Under the pieces are notes generated by a model that saw only the letters and a list, made by a program, of their open reading frames with translations, searched no databases and was not told where the DNA came from. A stretch of DNA of 64,000 nt from VRUE01 sp963703235 (GTDB lineage Bacteria > Actinomycetota > Thermoleophilia > Solirubrobacterales > 70-9): NCBI GenBank assembly GCA_963703235.1, contig OY969802.1:2046001-2110000 (forward strand), written 5' to 3'. The position numbers and the translations under genes are program-made. Below are positions 15,950 through 24,487 of the stretch, piece after piece. The first letter of the stretch is position 1; each line of letters begins with the position of its first letter.

Positions 15950-17158
15950 GTGGCGGCTAGACAAACCGTAATTCCAACTGTCGCTCGGACCTACGAGGAA
16001 GCCCATCCCTGGATCGATTTCCGGGTCGACCTGAGACCCGCATCGCCGGAGCTGTGGATGCTTCTCGGGGAGGCAAGCTCGAAGATCGCCCATATCGCTG
16101 GCTCGCTGCTGGACCCCGAAGCGGCGAAAGAGCTGCACATCGTCTATCTGACCAAGGGCGTGCTGGCGACGACGGCGATCGAGGGCAACACTCTTTCCGA
16201 GGAGGAAGCCAGGCAGAGGATCGAGGGGCAGTTGGAGCTGCCGCCGTCCCGGGAGTATCTCGGTCTGGAGATCGACAACATCATCTTCGCCTTCAACACG
16301 ATCAAAGACGAGCTCGTCGGGGGCGGCGCTCCACCTATGAGCCGTTCGACGATCGAAAGTTACAACCGCATGGTCCTCGAGGGGCTCGAGCTCGAAGAGG
16401 GAGTCGTTCCGGGGGAGGTGCCCACCCATCCGGTTGCTGTTGGCGGCTACACCGGCGCGCCTCGTGAGGATTGTGCGTTTCTGATGGAGCGACTCTCAAA
16501 CTGGCTGAACGGACCGGACTTCGTGCCGAGGAGCCCGGCCTGGGAAATTCCGATGGCGATCGTCAAGGCGATCCTCGCCCACCTCTATATCGCCTGGATC
16601 CATCCATTCGGAGATGGAAACGGTCGCACGGCCCGGCTGATGGAGCTTCGCATCCTTCTCGAAGCCGGCGTTCCGACCCCGGCCACGCATCTGCTCAGCA
16701 ACCACTACAACCAAACCAGGAGCGAGTACTACCGCCAGCTCCGGTTGGCAAGCAAAGGCGGCGGGAACGTTCTGCCCTTCATCGGTTACGCGCTGCAGGG
16801 CTTCGTAGATGGCCTGCGCGAGCAGCTGAACACGATACGTGCCCAGCAGTTCGCCAATTGGTGGGAGCAGTACGTCTACCAGCAGTTCGGTCGGACCAAG
16901 AGCCAGGCTCAGCTGCGTCAGCGCCAGCTCGTTCTCGAGATGTCGAAGTTCGACCAGCCGTTGTTGAAGTCACAGCTGCCGAGACTTACCACCGGCCTCG
17001 TCGAGATGTACCACGGCAAGACGGACAAGACGCTCAGCAGGGACCTCAACGCGATCGAGAAGATGGGCCTCGTTCGCCGCCTGGAGGGTGCATACGTCGC
17101 GAACAAGCACCTGATCGAGGCTCTCCTGCCGGTCACCGCCGAAGCGACCGACCCGTAA
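15950..17158 (+). CDS. Fic-domain protein adenylyltransferase with built-in inhibitory motif
   Basis: A 402-aa protein. The Fic catalytic motif HPFGDGNGR is at residues 218-226 (HPFxxGNGR consensus), within IAWIHPFGDGNGRTARLMEL. An N-terminal inhibitory helix carries TTAIEGN at residues 74-80, fitting [S/T]xxxE[G/N], so this is an autoinhibited (class II) Fic enzyme. A C-terminal winged-helix follows (TGKTDKTLSRDLNAIEKMGLVRR-like, residues about 330-370). It transfers AMP (or another NMP) from nucleotide to a target hydroxyl; target unknown. Lower GC than neighbours and its own promoter suggest acquisition by transfer. The gene is monocistronic and convergent with the YmdB-like gene. Confidence 0.88.
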   Translation: MAARQTVIPTVARTYEEAHPWIDFRVDLRPASPELWMLLGEASSKIAHIAGSLLDPEAAKELHIVYLTKGVLATTAIEGNTLSEEEARQRIEGQLELPPSREYLGLEIDNIIFAFNTIKDELVGGGAPPMSRSTIESYNRMVLEGLELEEGVVPGEVPTHPVAVGGYTGAPREDCAFLMERLSNWLNGPDFVPRSPAWEIPMAIVKAILAHLYIAWIHPFGDGNGRTARLMELRILLEAGVPTPATHLLSNHYNQTRSEYYRQLRLASKGGGNVLPFIGYALQGFVDGLREQLNTIRAQQFANWWEQYVYQQFGRTKSQAQLRQRQLVLEMSKFDQPLLKSQLPRLTTGLVEMYHGKTDKTLSRDLNAIEKMGLVRRLEGAYVANKHLIEALLPVTAEATDP

Positions 17159-17163
17159 GGCGG

Positions 17164-17943
17164 CTAGGAAAGAGTCGGAGCGGGCACCATCACCGTCTCG
17201 ATCGAGGCCGCCAGTCCCCGCTCGTTGACCTCGACGACCGCCCCCATCACCCAGACGTCCTCCTCGGCGGTTTCGAACTTGACCGGCATCTGGGTGATCA
17301 TCCGCTCCAGTACCTGCTCCGGCTTGACGCCGAGCACGCTGGTGCGAGAGCCGGTCATGCCGACGTCGGAGATGTAGGCGGTGCCGCCCGGCAGGACCCG
17401 GGCGTCGGCGGTGGGCACGTGGGTGTGGGTGCCGAAGACCGCCGCGACGCGGCCGTCGAGGTGCCAGCCCATCGCCACCTTCTCGCTCGTCACCTCGGCG
17501 TGGAAGTCGACGACTACCAGATCGGCCTCGATCCGCTCGAGGATGCTGTCGACCTCGTGGAACGGCGAGCGGGCGACCTGCAGCCCGATCGCCCCGCTGA
17601 GGTTGATCAGGCCGACCCGCGTGCCGCCGCAGTCGAAGACGACGTGTCCGCGGCCGGGGTTGGCGTGGGGGTAGTTGGCGGGCCGGATCACCCGCTCGGC
17701 TCGGTCGAGGAAGTCATAGGCCTCGCGGTGGCGGTAGACGTGGTTGCCGGTGGTGATCGCGTCGGCGCCGGCGTCGAAGAGCGCCTTCGCGGTCTTCTCG
17801 GTGATGCCCATCCCACCCGCTGAGTTCTCGCCGTTGACGATCACCAGGTCAGGCCGGTGGCGCTCGCGCAGCTCCGGCATCGCCGCCTTCAGCCCGCGCC
17901 GGCCGGGCCCGCCCACCACGTCGCCGATGAAGAGCACCCGCAT
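17164..17943 (-). CDS. ymdB: YmdB-family metallophosphoesterase (2',3'-cyclic nucleotide phosphodiesterase)
   Basis: A 259-aa member of the TIGR00282/YmdB family: MRVLFIGDVVGGPGRRGL (Asp metal ligand), VNGENSAGGMGIT, DAITTGNHVYRHREAYDFLD, INLSGAIGLQ, VVVDFHAEVTSEKVAMGWHLDGRVAAVFGTHTHVPTAD (His ligands) and YISDVGMTG. In Bacillus it hydrolyses 2',3'-cAMP and affects RNA turnover and biofilm decisions. It is cytoplasmic. The start ATG at 17943 is 18 nt from the divergent GGCT-like gene. Confidence 0.92.
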   Translation of the reverse strand: MRVLFIGDVVGGPGRRGLKAAMPELRERHRPDLVIVNGENSAGGMGITEKTAKALFDAGADAITTGNHVYRHREAYDFLDRAERVIRPANYPHANPGRGHVVFDCGGTRVGLINLSGAIGLQVARSPFHEVDSILERIEADLVVVDFHAEVTSEKVAMGWHLDGRVAAVFGTHTHVPTADARVLPGGTAYISDVGMTGSRTSVLGVKPEQVLERMITQMPVKFETAEEDVWVMGAVVEVNERGLAASIETVMVPAPTLS

Positions 17944-17961
17944 GGTGGGACCCTATCCGCG

Positions 17962-18651
17962 ATGTTCGGCGCAGAACACGTGGACGAGCCCGGCCAAGCT
18001 CTTGCGCGGGCGCTGGGCTATCCCTACGCGGTCCCGACCGGCTCATACGCGCTGATCGACGGGCGCCCCGCCGACGTCGAGGCCGCCAAGGTGGACCTCG
18101 CCGAGCGCATCCCCCTGCTGGCCTACGGCTCCAACGCGGCGCCGGAGGTGCTGGCCCGCAAGCTGGCCGCGACTCCGGAGCCGGTTCCCGTGCTGCGCAC
18201 CAACCTGCGTGACTTCGACGTCGTCTACTCGGCACACGTCTCCCCCTACGGAGCGGTCCCGGCGACCCTGCGGCGCAGTCCGGGGACGGAGGTCCGCGCC
18301 TTCGTTGCCTACCTGACGGGCGAGCAACTGGGGCTGGTCTCGGCCACCGAGCCGAACTACGAGCTGGCAAGGCTCGACAGGCCTTCCTGCACGCTGGCCC
18401 AAGGCGATGCCCCCGCCGAGCTGCACGTCTACGTGAGCCGCCACGGTTGCCTTCTGCTCAACGGCGCCGAGGTCGCCCTGGCGGAGATCGAGTCGCGCGG
18501 TCGTCGCTTTGCGGCGATGGGACAGCGGCAGGTGCTGGAGCGAGTCTGTGCCCTCCTCGCCCCAGATCGCGATCTCGCCTCCTTCGTAGAGGCCTGCGTC
18601 AGCGGCGCAATCGACGCCCGTGAGCGCCTAGACAGCGCCGAAGCGCCGTAG
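17962..18651 (+). CDS. Gamma-glutamylcyclotransferase-like protein
   Basis: A 229-aa protein with IPLLAYGSNAAPEVLARKL at residues 50-68. The YGSN substrate-binding loop is the hallmark of the GGCT/BtrG fold. Other blocks are VYSAHVSPYGAVPATL and VRAFVAYLTGEQLGLVSATEPNY. It probably acts on gamma-glutamyl amines or is a structural relative without that activity; a catalytic glutamate cannot be fixed by eye. ATG 17962 is chosen because upstream in-frame codons lie inside the divergent ymdB gene. The 3' end overlaps the ABC permease gene tail to tail by 24 nt. Confidence 0.65.
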   Translation: MFGAEHVDEPGQALARALGYPYAVPTGSYALIDGRPADVEAAKVDLAERIPLLAYGSNAAPEVLARKLAATPEPVPVLRTNLRDFDVVYSAHVSPYGAVPATLRRSPGTEVRAFVAYLTGEQLGLVSATEPNYELARLDRPSCTLAQGDAPAELHVYVSRHGCLLLNGAEVALAEIESRGRRFAAMGQRQVLERVCALLAPDRDLASFVEACVSGAIDARERLDSAEAP

Positions 18652-19980
18652 CGCCAGCCGCGCCAGCGACGCGTAGGCAACGAGCAGGATGGCCAGGTGC
18701 AGGAGTGGACCACCGATCCCGGGGCCGGCTGGGTCGAGGGCCGCAGTCATCGCCTGCAGGGCCGGCTTGAAGGGAAAGAGCGCGGTCACCAGCCGGATCC
18801 CGTCGTAGAGAGCGGCCCCGACCGTGCCGGAGGGGACGAGCGAGAGCAGGGCGATCGGCAGCGTCACCATGAAGGCAAGCAGGGAGACGGCGCGGACCTC
18901 GCGCGCCGCCGCGCCGAGCGCCGCCCCCGCCGCCGCCAGCGCGCCCGCGCTGGCGAGGATCGCGACCAGCCAGAGACCGAAGCGACCCCAGTCGAGCGGT
19001 ACGAACAGCTGCACCCCGATCAGCATCAGCAGGGTGACGACCAGTCCGACCGCGACCCCGAGGCCGATCTTCTCCGCCAGCAGTGCCGAACGGCCGACGA
19101 GGCCGCGAGCGAGCCGGGGGAAGACGTTCTCCTCGCGCTCCAGCGCCAGCGCACCGGCGACGAGGAGGACGGCGATGAAGGTCAGGGTGAAGGTGGCGGC
19201 GACGGCGATCGCGAACAGATCGAGCGGCGGGGTCGACTCGCTCACCACCTCCTTGTCGACGACGATCGGCTGCGCCAGCCGCTCGAGCAGCGTCGCGCCG
19301 ACATCGAGGTTGTCGCGCGCCATCCGGGCGAAGCGGATCAGGCGGCCCGCCGCGTCGCGCAGCTCACCCGGGGGAAGCGAGGGCCGCAGCGCTTCGAGCA
19401 GCCGCGCCGAGGCGCGCAGGCCGAGGATCTCGATTTTCTGCCCGACCACTTCGACGGTGCCGCCGTTGACGACCAGGTCGACCGAGCGACCGCCTTCGGC
19501 GGCGATCCGCCGCGCGATCGCCAGGTTGGCTTGCGCCAGCAGCGCCGCGATCCGGTCGTCGACCAGACGGGCCTTGAGCGGGTCCTCCTGGTTGACCACG
19601 ACCTCGATCCGCGGCGTCTGCGGGTTGAGCGTCGAGAGCGAGTTGAGCCGGTCGACCAGGTCGCCCGGGAGGATCAGCGCCGCCAGGACGTCGCCGGAGC
19701 GGACCTCCTCGATCGCCTCCTCGCGATCCTCGACGTGGACGCAGGTGACGCGGCGGCAGATCCGGCCCTCGACGCCGATGTCGGGCAGCTCCCTGTCGCC
19801 GACGACGATTCGCGACTCGGAGGGGATCTCGTTGAGGAAGGCGACCCGCGGCTTCTCCTCGTCCCGCGAGATCGCGAAGCCGACCAGGAGGGCGACGAGG
19901 ACCGGGTAGACGACGAGCAGCACCGCTTGCAGCGGCGAGCGGCGCAGGATCTGCAGGTCCTTGAGCAGCAGCCAGCGCAC
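18628..19980 (-). CDS. ABC-2 type transporter permease
   Basis: A 450-aa membrane subunit. One N-terminal membrane segment (LQAVLLVVYPVLVALLVGFAI) is followed by a roughly 200-residue extracytoplasmic domain with DREEAIEEVRSGDVLAALILPGD, typical of ABC-2/YhgE-like exporters, and five C-terminal membrane segments (from LDLFAIAVAATFTLTFIAVLLV onward). The GTG start at 19980 (VRWLLLKDLQILRRSP) lies 5 nt after the stop of the ATPase gene; an open frame further upstream is antisense noise in the ATPase gene. It forms an exporter with the following entry; substrate unknown. Confidence 0.85.
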   Translation of the reverse strand: MRWLLLKDLQILRRSPLQAVLLVVYPVLVALLVGFAISRDEEKPRVAFLNEIPSESRIVVGDRELPDIGVEGRICRRVTCVHVEDREEAIEEVRSGDVLAALILPGDLVDRLNSLSTLNPQTPRIEVVVNQEDPLKARLVDDRIAALLAQANLAIARRIAAEGGRSVDLVVNGGTVEVVGQKIEILGLRASARLLEALRPSLPPGELRDAAGRLIRFARMARDNLDVGATLLERLAQPIVVDKEVVSESTPPLDLFAIAVAATFTLTFIAVLLVAGALALEREENVFPRLARGLVGRSALLAEKIGLGVAVGLVVTLLMLIGVQLFVPLDWGRFGLWLVAILASAGALAAAGAALGAAAREVRAVSLLAFMVTLPIALLSLVPSGTVGAALYDGIRLVTALFPFKPALQAMTAALDPAGPGIGGPLLHLAILLVAYASLARLALRRFGAV

Positions 19981-19985
19981 CGCGC

Positions 19986-20714
19986 TCAGTGCCCCCGGTG
20001 CTGCAGGTAGGCCACGAACGCCGTCTCGAAGTCGCTGCGGGCGGCCTCTGGCGCCTCGCTTCGCACCGCCTCGCGCAGCTGCTCCGGCGTGCCGTCGAAG
20101 AGGGCCTCGCCGTCGGCGAGCACCAGCAGCCGCTGCCCGTAGCGCTCCGCCTCCTGGATGTCGTGGGTCGAGAAGATCACCGTCGTGCCGCCGCCTGCCA
20201 GCGCCGAGACGAACTCCCACAGCCGCGCCCGCTGACGCGGGTCGAGGCCGACACTGGGCTCGTCGAGGAGCAGGGCGACGGGACGCGAAAGGAGGCCGAT
20301 CGCGATGTTGATCCGCTGCTGGTTGCCGCCCGAGAGCCGTGCGACCGTCTCGCCGCGCCGCTCCCGCAAGCCGGTCAGGTCGAGCATCTGCTCGACCGAG
20401 GCGTGCGGGTCCTCGTGGCCCTCGAGCCGTGCGAACAGGAGCAGGTTCTCCTCCACGGTCAGCCGCCGGTAGAGCGCCGCCTGCTGCGGCACCCAGCCGA
20501 CCTTGCCGTTCGGCGAGTGGACCTCGCCCCCGTCTGTCCGCAAGATCCCCGCCAGGATCGACAGGAGAGTGGTCTTGCCGGCCCCGTTCGGCCCGATGAT
20601 CGCCACAAGCTCTCCCGGGCGAGCCGCGAAGTCGACCCGCTTCAGCGCTTCCCGCTCGCCATAGCGCTTGACCAAGTTCCTCGCTTCGAGCGCAGCCTCC
20701 GCAGTCCCCGCCAT
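19986..20714 (-). CDS. ABC transporter ATP-binding protein
   Basis: A 242-aa ATPase: Walker A GPNGAGKTT at residues 41-49, Q-loop in VGWVPQQAALYRRLTVEENL, signature LSGGNQQRINIAIGLLSRP, Walker B ALLLDEPSVGLDP, and H-loop FSTHDIQEAERYG. It is a CcmA/NatA-like exporter ATPase. ATG 20714 is used because the longer upstream frame is antisense to hemB. The gene is divergent from hemB with only 36 nt between start codons, and couples with the permease. Confidence 0.92.
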   Translation of the reverse strand: MAGTAEAALEARNLVKRYGEREALKRVDFAARPGELVAIIGPNGAGKTTLLSILAGILRTDGGEVHSPNGKVGWVPQQAALYRRLTVEENLLLFARLEGHEDPHASVEQMLDLTGLRERRGETVARLSGGNQQRINIAIGLLSRPVALLLDEPSVGLDPRQRARLWEFVSALAGGGTTVIFSTHDIQEAERYGQRLLVLADGEALFDGTPEQLREAVRSEAPEAARSDFETAFVAYLQHRGH

Positions 20715-20737
20715 GGCCGGAACGGTACTGACCACCC

Positions 20738-20743
20738 TAGAAT
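20738..20743 (+). promoter_or_regulatory. -10 box (TAGAAT) of the hemB operon
   Basis: TAGAAT sits seven nucleotides before the hemB ATG, the same geometry as at the Fic and tatA genes, and predicts a leaderless transcript. No -35 consensus is seen. Confidence 0.5.
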
Positions 20744-20750
20744 CGCTCCG

Positions 20751-21722
20751 ATGCCCTTTCCCGCCACCCGACTGCGCCGCCTGCGCCGCACCGAGCCCTT
20801 GCGTGGTCTCGTGCGTGAGACCGAGCTCTCGCCTTCGCATCTCATCCAGCCAGCCTTCGTGGTCGCCGGCGAGGGCGTGCGCGAGGAGGTCGAGTCGATG
20901 CCGGGGATCGAGCGCTTCTCGATCTCGGAGCTGGTCGCCGAGGCGACCGAGCTCGCCGCCGCCGGGATCGGAGCGCTGCTGCTGTTCGGTGTGCCCGCCG
21001 CGAAGGACGAGTCGGGTTCCGGCGCCTACGACGACGAGGGGATCGTGCAGATGGCGGTGCGGGCGCTGAAGGAGGCCCATCCGGACCTGGTCGTCATCAC
21101 CGACGTCTGCCTCTGCGAGTACACCTCGCACGGCCACTGCGGCTTCGTCCGCGAGGGCGAGGTCGACAACGACCTGACGGTCGAGCTGCTGGCGAAAACG
21201 GCGATCTCCCACGCCGAGGCCGGCGCCGACGCGGTCGCCCCGAGCGACATGATGGACGGCCGTGTCGCGTCGATCCGCCACCAGCTCGACGAGGAGGGCC
21301 ACGCGCGCGTCCCGATCGTCGCCTACAGCGCCAAGTACGCGTCCGCTTTCTACGGTCCCTTCCGCGACGCCGCCGAGTCGACGCCGGAGTTCGGCGACCG
21401 CCGCGGCTACCAGCTCGATCCCGCCAACGCGGTCGAGGCGGTGCGGGAGGCGAAGCTCGACCTCGAGCAGGGCGCCGACATGCTGATGGTGAAGCCGGCG
21501 ACGCCCTACCTCGACGTCGTGCGGAGGGTCAAGGAGGAGACCGGGGCGCCGCTCGCCGCCTACCACGTCTCCGGCGAGTACTCGATGCTGAAGGCGGCCG
21601 CGGCCAACGGCTGGATCGACGAGCGTGCCGCGGTGCTGGAGACGCTGACCTCGATCCGACGCGCCGGCGCCGACGCGATCGTCACCTACTACGCCAAGGA
21701 GGCGGCCGCATGGCTCCGGTGA
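20751..21722 (+). CDS. hemB: Delta-aminolevulinic acid dehydratase (porphobilinogen synthase)
   Basis: It condenses two 5-aminolevulinate molecules to porphobilinogen in heme synthesis. The 323-aa protein has the zinc-binding cysteine triad C120, C122 and C130 (DVCLCEYTSHGHC), so it is of the Zn-dependent type. The two Schiff-base lysines lie in AYSAKYASAFYGPFRDA and MLMVKPATPYLDV. The 3' end overlaps the AhbA/AhbB-like gene by 13 nt, so this heme gene and the next are translationally coupled. Confidence 0.96.
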   Translation: MPFPATRLRRLRRTEPLRGLVRETELSPSHLIQPAFVVAGEGVREEVESMPGIERFSISELVAEATELAAAGIGALLLFGVPAAKDESGSGAYDDEGIVQMAVRALKEAHPDLVVITDVCLCEYTSHGHCGFVREGEVDNDLTVELLAKTAISHAEAGADAVAPSDMMDGRVASIRHQLDEEGHARVPIVAYSAKYASAFYGPFRDAAESTPEFGDRRGYQLDPANAVEAVREAKLDLEQGADMLMVKPATPYLDVVRRVKEETGAPLAAYHVSGEYSMLKAAAANGWIDERAAVLETLTSIRRAGADAIVTYYAKEAAAWLR

Positions 21723-22795
21723 AAGTGCCGCAATCGAAGGCTCGCGCGCGCAAGGACGGCGCCGCGATCCCGCTCGACGAGACCGACAAGCGGCTGATGA
21801 ACCTGCTGCAGTCGAGCTTCCCGCTCGACCCCGAGCCGTTCGCGCTGGTCGCCTCCGAGGCGGAGCTGGAGCTCGACGACGTGCTCGCCCGCACCCGTCG
21901 CCTGCTCGAGGAGCGGATCATCCGCGAGATCACGCCGATCTTCGACACGCGGACGCTCGGCTACGAGTCGATGCTGGTCGCCGCCAAAGTCGACTCCGAG
22001 CACCCGCAGCGCGCCGCCGCCGCGGTCAACGCGCACCCGGGGGTCTCGCACAACTACCTGCGGACCCACGACTTCAACCTCTGGTTCACGATCGCCGTTC
22101 CGCCCGACTCCGAGCTGGGCATGGAGGGCACGCTGCAGGCGTTGATGCGCCAGACCGGCGCCGAGTCGATGCGCCAGCTGCCGACCCTGACCCTGTTCAA
22201 GATCAACATGAACCTGGAGATGGAGAAGGGCACCGATGCCCTCGCCTCCGCGGTCGAGGCGGCGCCCCCGCGCGAGCTGGAGAAGCAGCCCTACGACGAG
22301 CACGACGTGGCGACGATCCGCGCCCTGCAGGGCCCGATGGCCGCGGTCGAGCGTCCCTACGACGAGGCCGCCGCCGAGCTCGGCCTCTCCACCGAGGAGC
22401 TGCTGGAGAGGCTGCGCGGCATGGTCGACCGCAAGCTGCTGCGGCGGGTCGCCGCGATCCTCTACCACCGCCGCGCCGGCTTCTCGGCCAACGGGATGGG
22501 CGTCTGGAAGGTGCCGGAGGAGGAGATCCTCACCACCGGCCGCCGCATGGCCGCCTTCCGCGGCATCTCCCACTGCTACCAGCGCCCCACCTACGAGGAC
22601 TGGCCCTACAGCGTCTTCACGATGGCCCACGGCCGCTCGAAGGAGGAGTGCGACGCGATCCTCGACTCGATCGCCGCCGAGTGCGGGATGGGCCCCGAGG
22701 ACCGCGCCACCCTCTACTCCTCGACCGAGTACAAGAAGATCCGCCTCCACTACTTCACCGACGAGTACGCTGCCTGGGAGGCCGAGCATTCCTAG
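21710..22795 (+). CDS. AsnC/Lrp-like protein, AhbA-AhbB siroheme decarboxylase fusion type
   Basis: A 361-aa protein with two tandem copies of the AsnC/Lrp-like AhbA/AhbB unit. Copy 1 covers about residues 24-165 (ETDKRLMNLLQSSFPLDPEPFALVA with an HTH-like N-part, then HPGVSHNYLRTHDFNLWFTIAVP). Copy 2 covers about residues 195-355 (HDVATIRALQGPMAAVERPY, then FRGISHCYQRPTYEDWPYSVFTMAHGRS). AhbA/AhbB decarboxylate siroheme to didecarboxysiroheme, and NirD/G/H/L relatives act in heme d1 synthesis. Its placement between hemB and hemL argues for a role in heme metabolism rather than amino-acid regulation. It might instead be a heme-sensing regulator (inference). Confidence 0.75.
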   Translation: MAPVKVPQSKARARKDGAAIPLDETDKRLMNLLQSSFPLDPEPFALVASEAELELDDVLARTRRLLEERIIREITPIFDTRTLGYESMLVAAKVDSEHPQRAAAAVNAHPGVSHNYLRTHDFNLWFTIAVPPDSELGMEGTLQALMRQTGAESMRQLPTLTLFKINMNLEMEKGTDALASAVEAAPPRELEKQPYDEHDVATIRALQGPMAAVERPYDEAAAELGLSTEELLERLRGMVDRKLLRRVAAILYHRRAGFSANGMGVWKVPEEEILTTGRRMAAFRGISHCYQRPTYEDWPYSVFTMAHGRSKEECDAILDSIAAECGMGPEDRATLYSSTEYKKIRLHYFTDEYAAWEAEHS

Positions 22796-24065
22796 CGACG
22801 CCCGCTCGGCGGAGCTCTACCGCCGGGCGCTGCAGGTCCTCCCGGGCGGTGTGAACAGCCCGGTCCGGGCGATGCGTCAGATCGGCCGCGATCCGATCTT
22901 CGTCGAGCGCGGCGAGGGCGCCGAGCTGGTCGACGTCGACGGCAACCGCTACCTGGACTGGGTCGGCTCCTGGGGCCCGCTGATCCTCGGCCACGCTCAC
23001 CCCGCGGTCCTCAGCGCCGTCGTCGCGGCGGCGGAGCGGGGCACCAGCTACGGCGCCGCCACCGCCGCCGAGGTCGAGCTGGCCGAGGAGGTGGCGAAGC
23101 GCGTCCCCACGGTGGAGATGCTGCGGATGACCAGTTCCGGCACCGAGGCGGCGATGGGCGCGGTCCGGCTCGCCCGGGCGGTCACCGGCCGCGAGACCGT
23201 GGTCAAGTTCGCCGGCGCCTACCACGGTCACTCCGACGGGCTGCTCGCCAACGCCGGCTCGGGCCTGGCGACCCTCGCCGTCCCGGCCAGCCCCGGGGTC
23301 ACCGCGGCGCAGGCGGCCGGCACGGTCGTCGTGCCGTGGAACGATCGCGACGCCGTTGCCCGCGCCCTCGCCGACCACCCGGTTGCGGCGCTGTTGGCTG
23401 AGCCGATCGCCGCCAACATGGGGGTTGTGCCGCCCGAGGACGGCTTCCTCGAGTTCCTCCGCGAAGCGACCCGGGACGCCGGCGCGCTGCTCGTCTTCGA
23501 CGAGACGATCACCGGCTTCCGCGTCGCCCGCGGCGGCGCCCAGCAGCTCTACGGCGTCGAGCCCGACCTGACCGTGCTCGGCAAGGTGCTGGGCGGCGGC
23601 CTGCCGGCGGCCGCCTTCGGCGGGCCGCGGCAGACGATGGAACGGATCGCTCCGGCCGGCGACGTCTACCAGGCCGGGACGCTCTCCGGCAATCCACTCG
23701 CCATCGCCGCCGGCCTGGCGACCCTGCAGGAGCTCGACGCCGCCACGTACGAGCGCCTCGCGCTGCTGACCGAGCGCCTCGCCGCCGGCCTGCAGGGGCT
23801 GGCTGCGGACCGACCCCTCCAGGTCGCCTTGGCGCCCGGTCTCCTCACGCTCTTCTTCTCAGCCGAGCCGGTCCACGACTTCGCCACCGCCTCGGCCTGC
23901 GACCTCGACGCCCACGCCCGCTTCTGCCGGGCGCTGCTCGAGCGCGGCGTTTACCCGCCGCCTTCCCAGTTCGAGGCCTGGTTCGTCTCCCTCGCCCACG
24001 ACGAGGCGACGGTCGACCGCACCCTGGAAGCTGCCGGGGAGTCCCTGCGGGAGGCCCTGCGTTGA
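22788..24065 (+). CDS. hemL: Glutamate-1-semialdehyde 2,1-aminomutase
   Basis: A PLP enzyme that converts glutamate-1-semialdehyde to 5-aminolevulinate (C5 heme pathway). Core blocks: LPGGVNSPVRAMRQIG, GHAHPAVLSAV, TSSGTEAAMGAVRLAR, FAGAYHGHSDGLLANAGSG, LLVFDETITGFRVARGGAQQLYGV, and the Schiff-base lysine K266 in LTVLGKVLGGGLPAAAFGG. Conserved sequence begins at SDARSAELYRRA, yet the frame has no ATG/GTG/TTG near there. The best start is an ATT at 22788, with GGGAGG at 22776-22781 six nucleotides upstream, overlapping the previous gene by 8 nt. The only alternatives are a CTG at 22770 or starts far inside the previous gene. Confidence 0.93.
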   Translation: MPSDARSAELYRRALQVLPGGVNSPVRAMRQIGRDPIFVERGEGAELVDVDGNRYLDWVGSWGPLILGHAHPAVLSAVVAAAERGTSYGAATAAEVELAEEVAKRVPTVEMLRMTSSGTEAAMGAVRLARAVTGRETVVKFAGAYHGHSDGLLANAGSGLATLAVPASPGVTAAQAAGTVVVPWNDRDAVARALADHPVAALLAEPIAANMGVVPPEDGFLEFLREATRDAGALLVFDETITGFRVARGGAQQLYGVEPDLTVLGKVLGGGLPAAAFGGPRQTMERIAPAGDVYQAGTLSGNPLAIAAGLATLQELDAATYERLALLTERLAAGLQGLAADRPLQVALAPGLLTLFFSAEPVHDFATASACDLDAHARFCRALLERGVYPPPSQFEAWFVSLAHDEATVDRTLEAAGESLREALR

Positions 24066-24478
24066 ACACGTTGAGCGTCCTGGCGGCCCAGCTGCGCGAG
24101 GAGGAGACGCCGATTTCCCCGCACGTCGTCGACCCGACCGAGGAGCCTGTCTTCGCCACCGCGGTCGCCGCCGGTCCCCGTGCCTCGGCCGCCCCGGCCG
24201 AGTACGCGCTGACGGTCGAGGCGGTCCGCGAGGGATACCTGCTCCACTACGGTCGCTCGCGACTGCTCGCCGGGCACGACGCCGACCTCGGCTTGCTCGC
24301 CGGCGATTACCTCTATGCCCTCGGCCTCGACCGCCTGGCCCGCCTCGGCGACATCGACGCCGTCGCCGTCCTGGCCAACCTGATCAGCCGCTGCGCTCAG
24401 TTCCACACCGAGGGCCGCGAGGACGGGGTCCCGGGCCTCTGGGAGTCAGCGCTCGAGGAGATTGGCGGAAGAACCTAG
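24062..24478 (+). CDS. Conserved small protein of unknown function, end of hem operon
   Basis: A 138-aa protein that starts with a TTG overlapping the hemL stop (TTGA). The C-terminal half, GYLLHYGRSRLLAGHDADLGLLAGDYLYALGLDRLARLGDIDAVAVLANLISRCAQ, is all-helical and recalls the region after the first aspartate motif in polyprenyl synthases (..GDYL.A...L). No DDxxD motif is present, so enzymatic activity is unlikely. Translational coupling to hemL suggests a function linked to heme or isoprenoid metabolism, but I do not recognise it. It ends just before palindromic element B. Confidence 0.55.
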   Translation: MNTLSVLAAQLREEETPISPHVVDPTEEPVFATAVAAGPRASAAPAEYALTVEAVREGYLLHYGRSRLLAGHDADLGLLAGDYLYALGLDRLARLGDIDAVAVLANLISRCAQFHTEGREDGVPGLWESALEEIGGRT

Positions 24479-24487
24479 TTCAAACGC

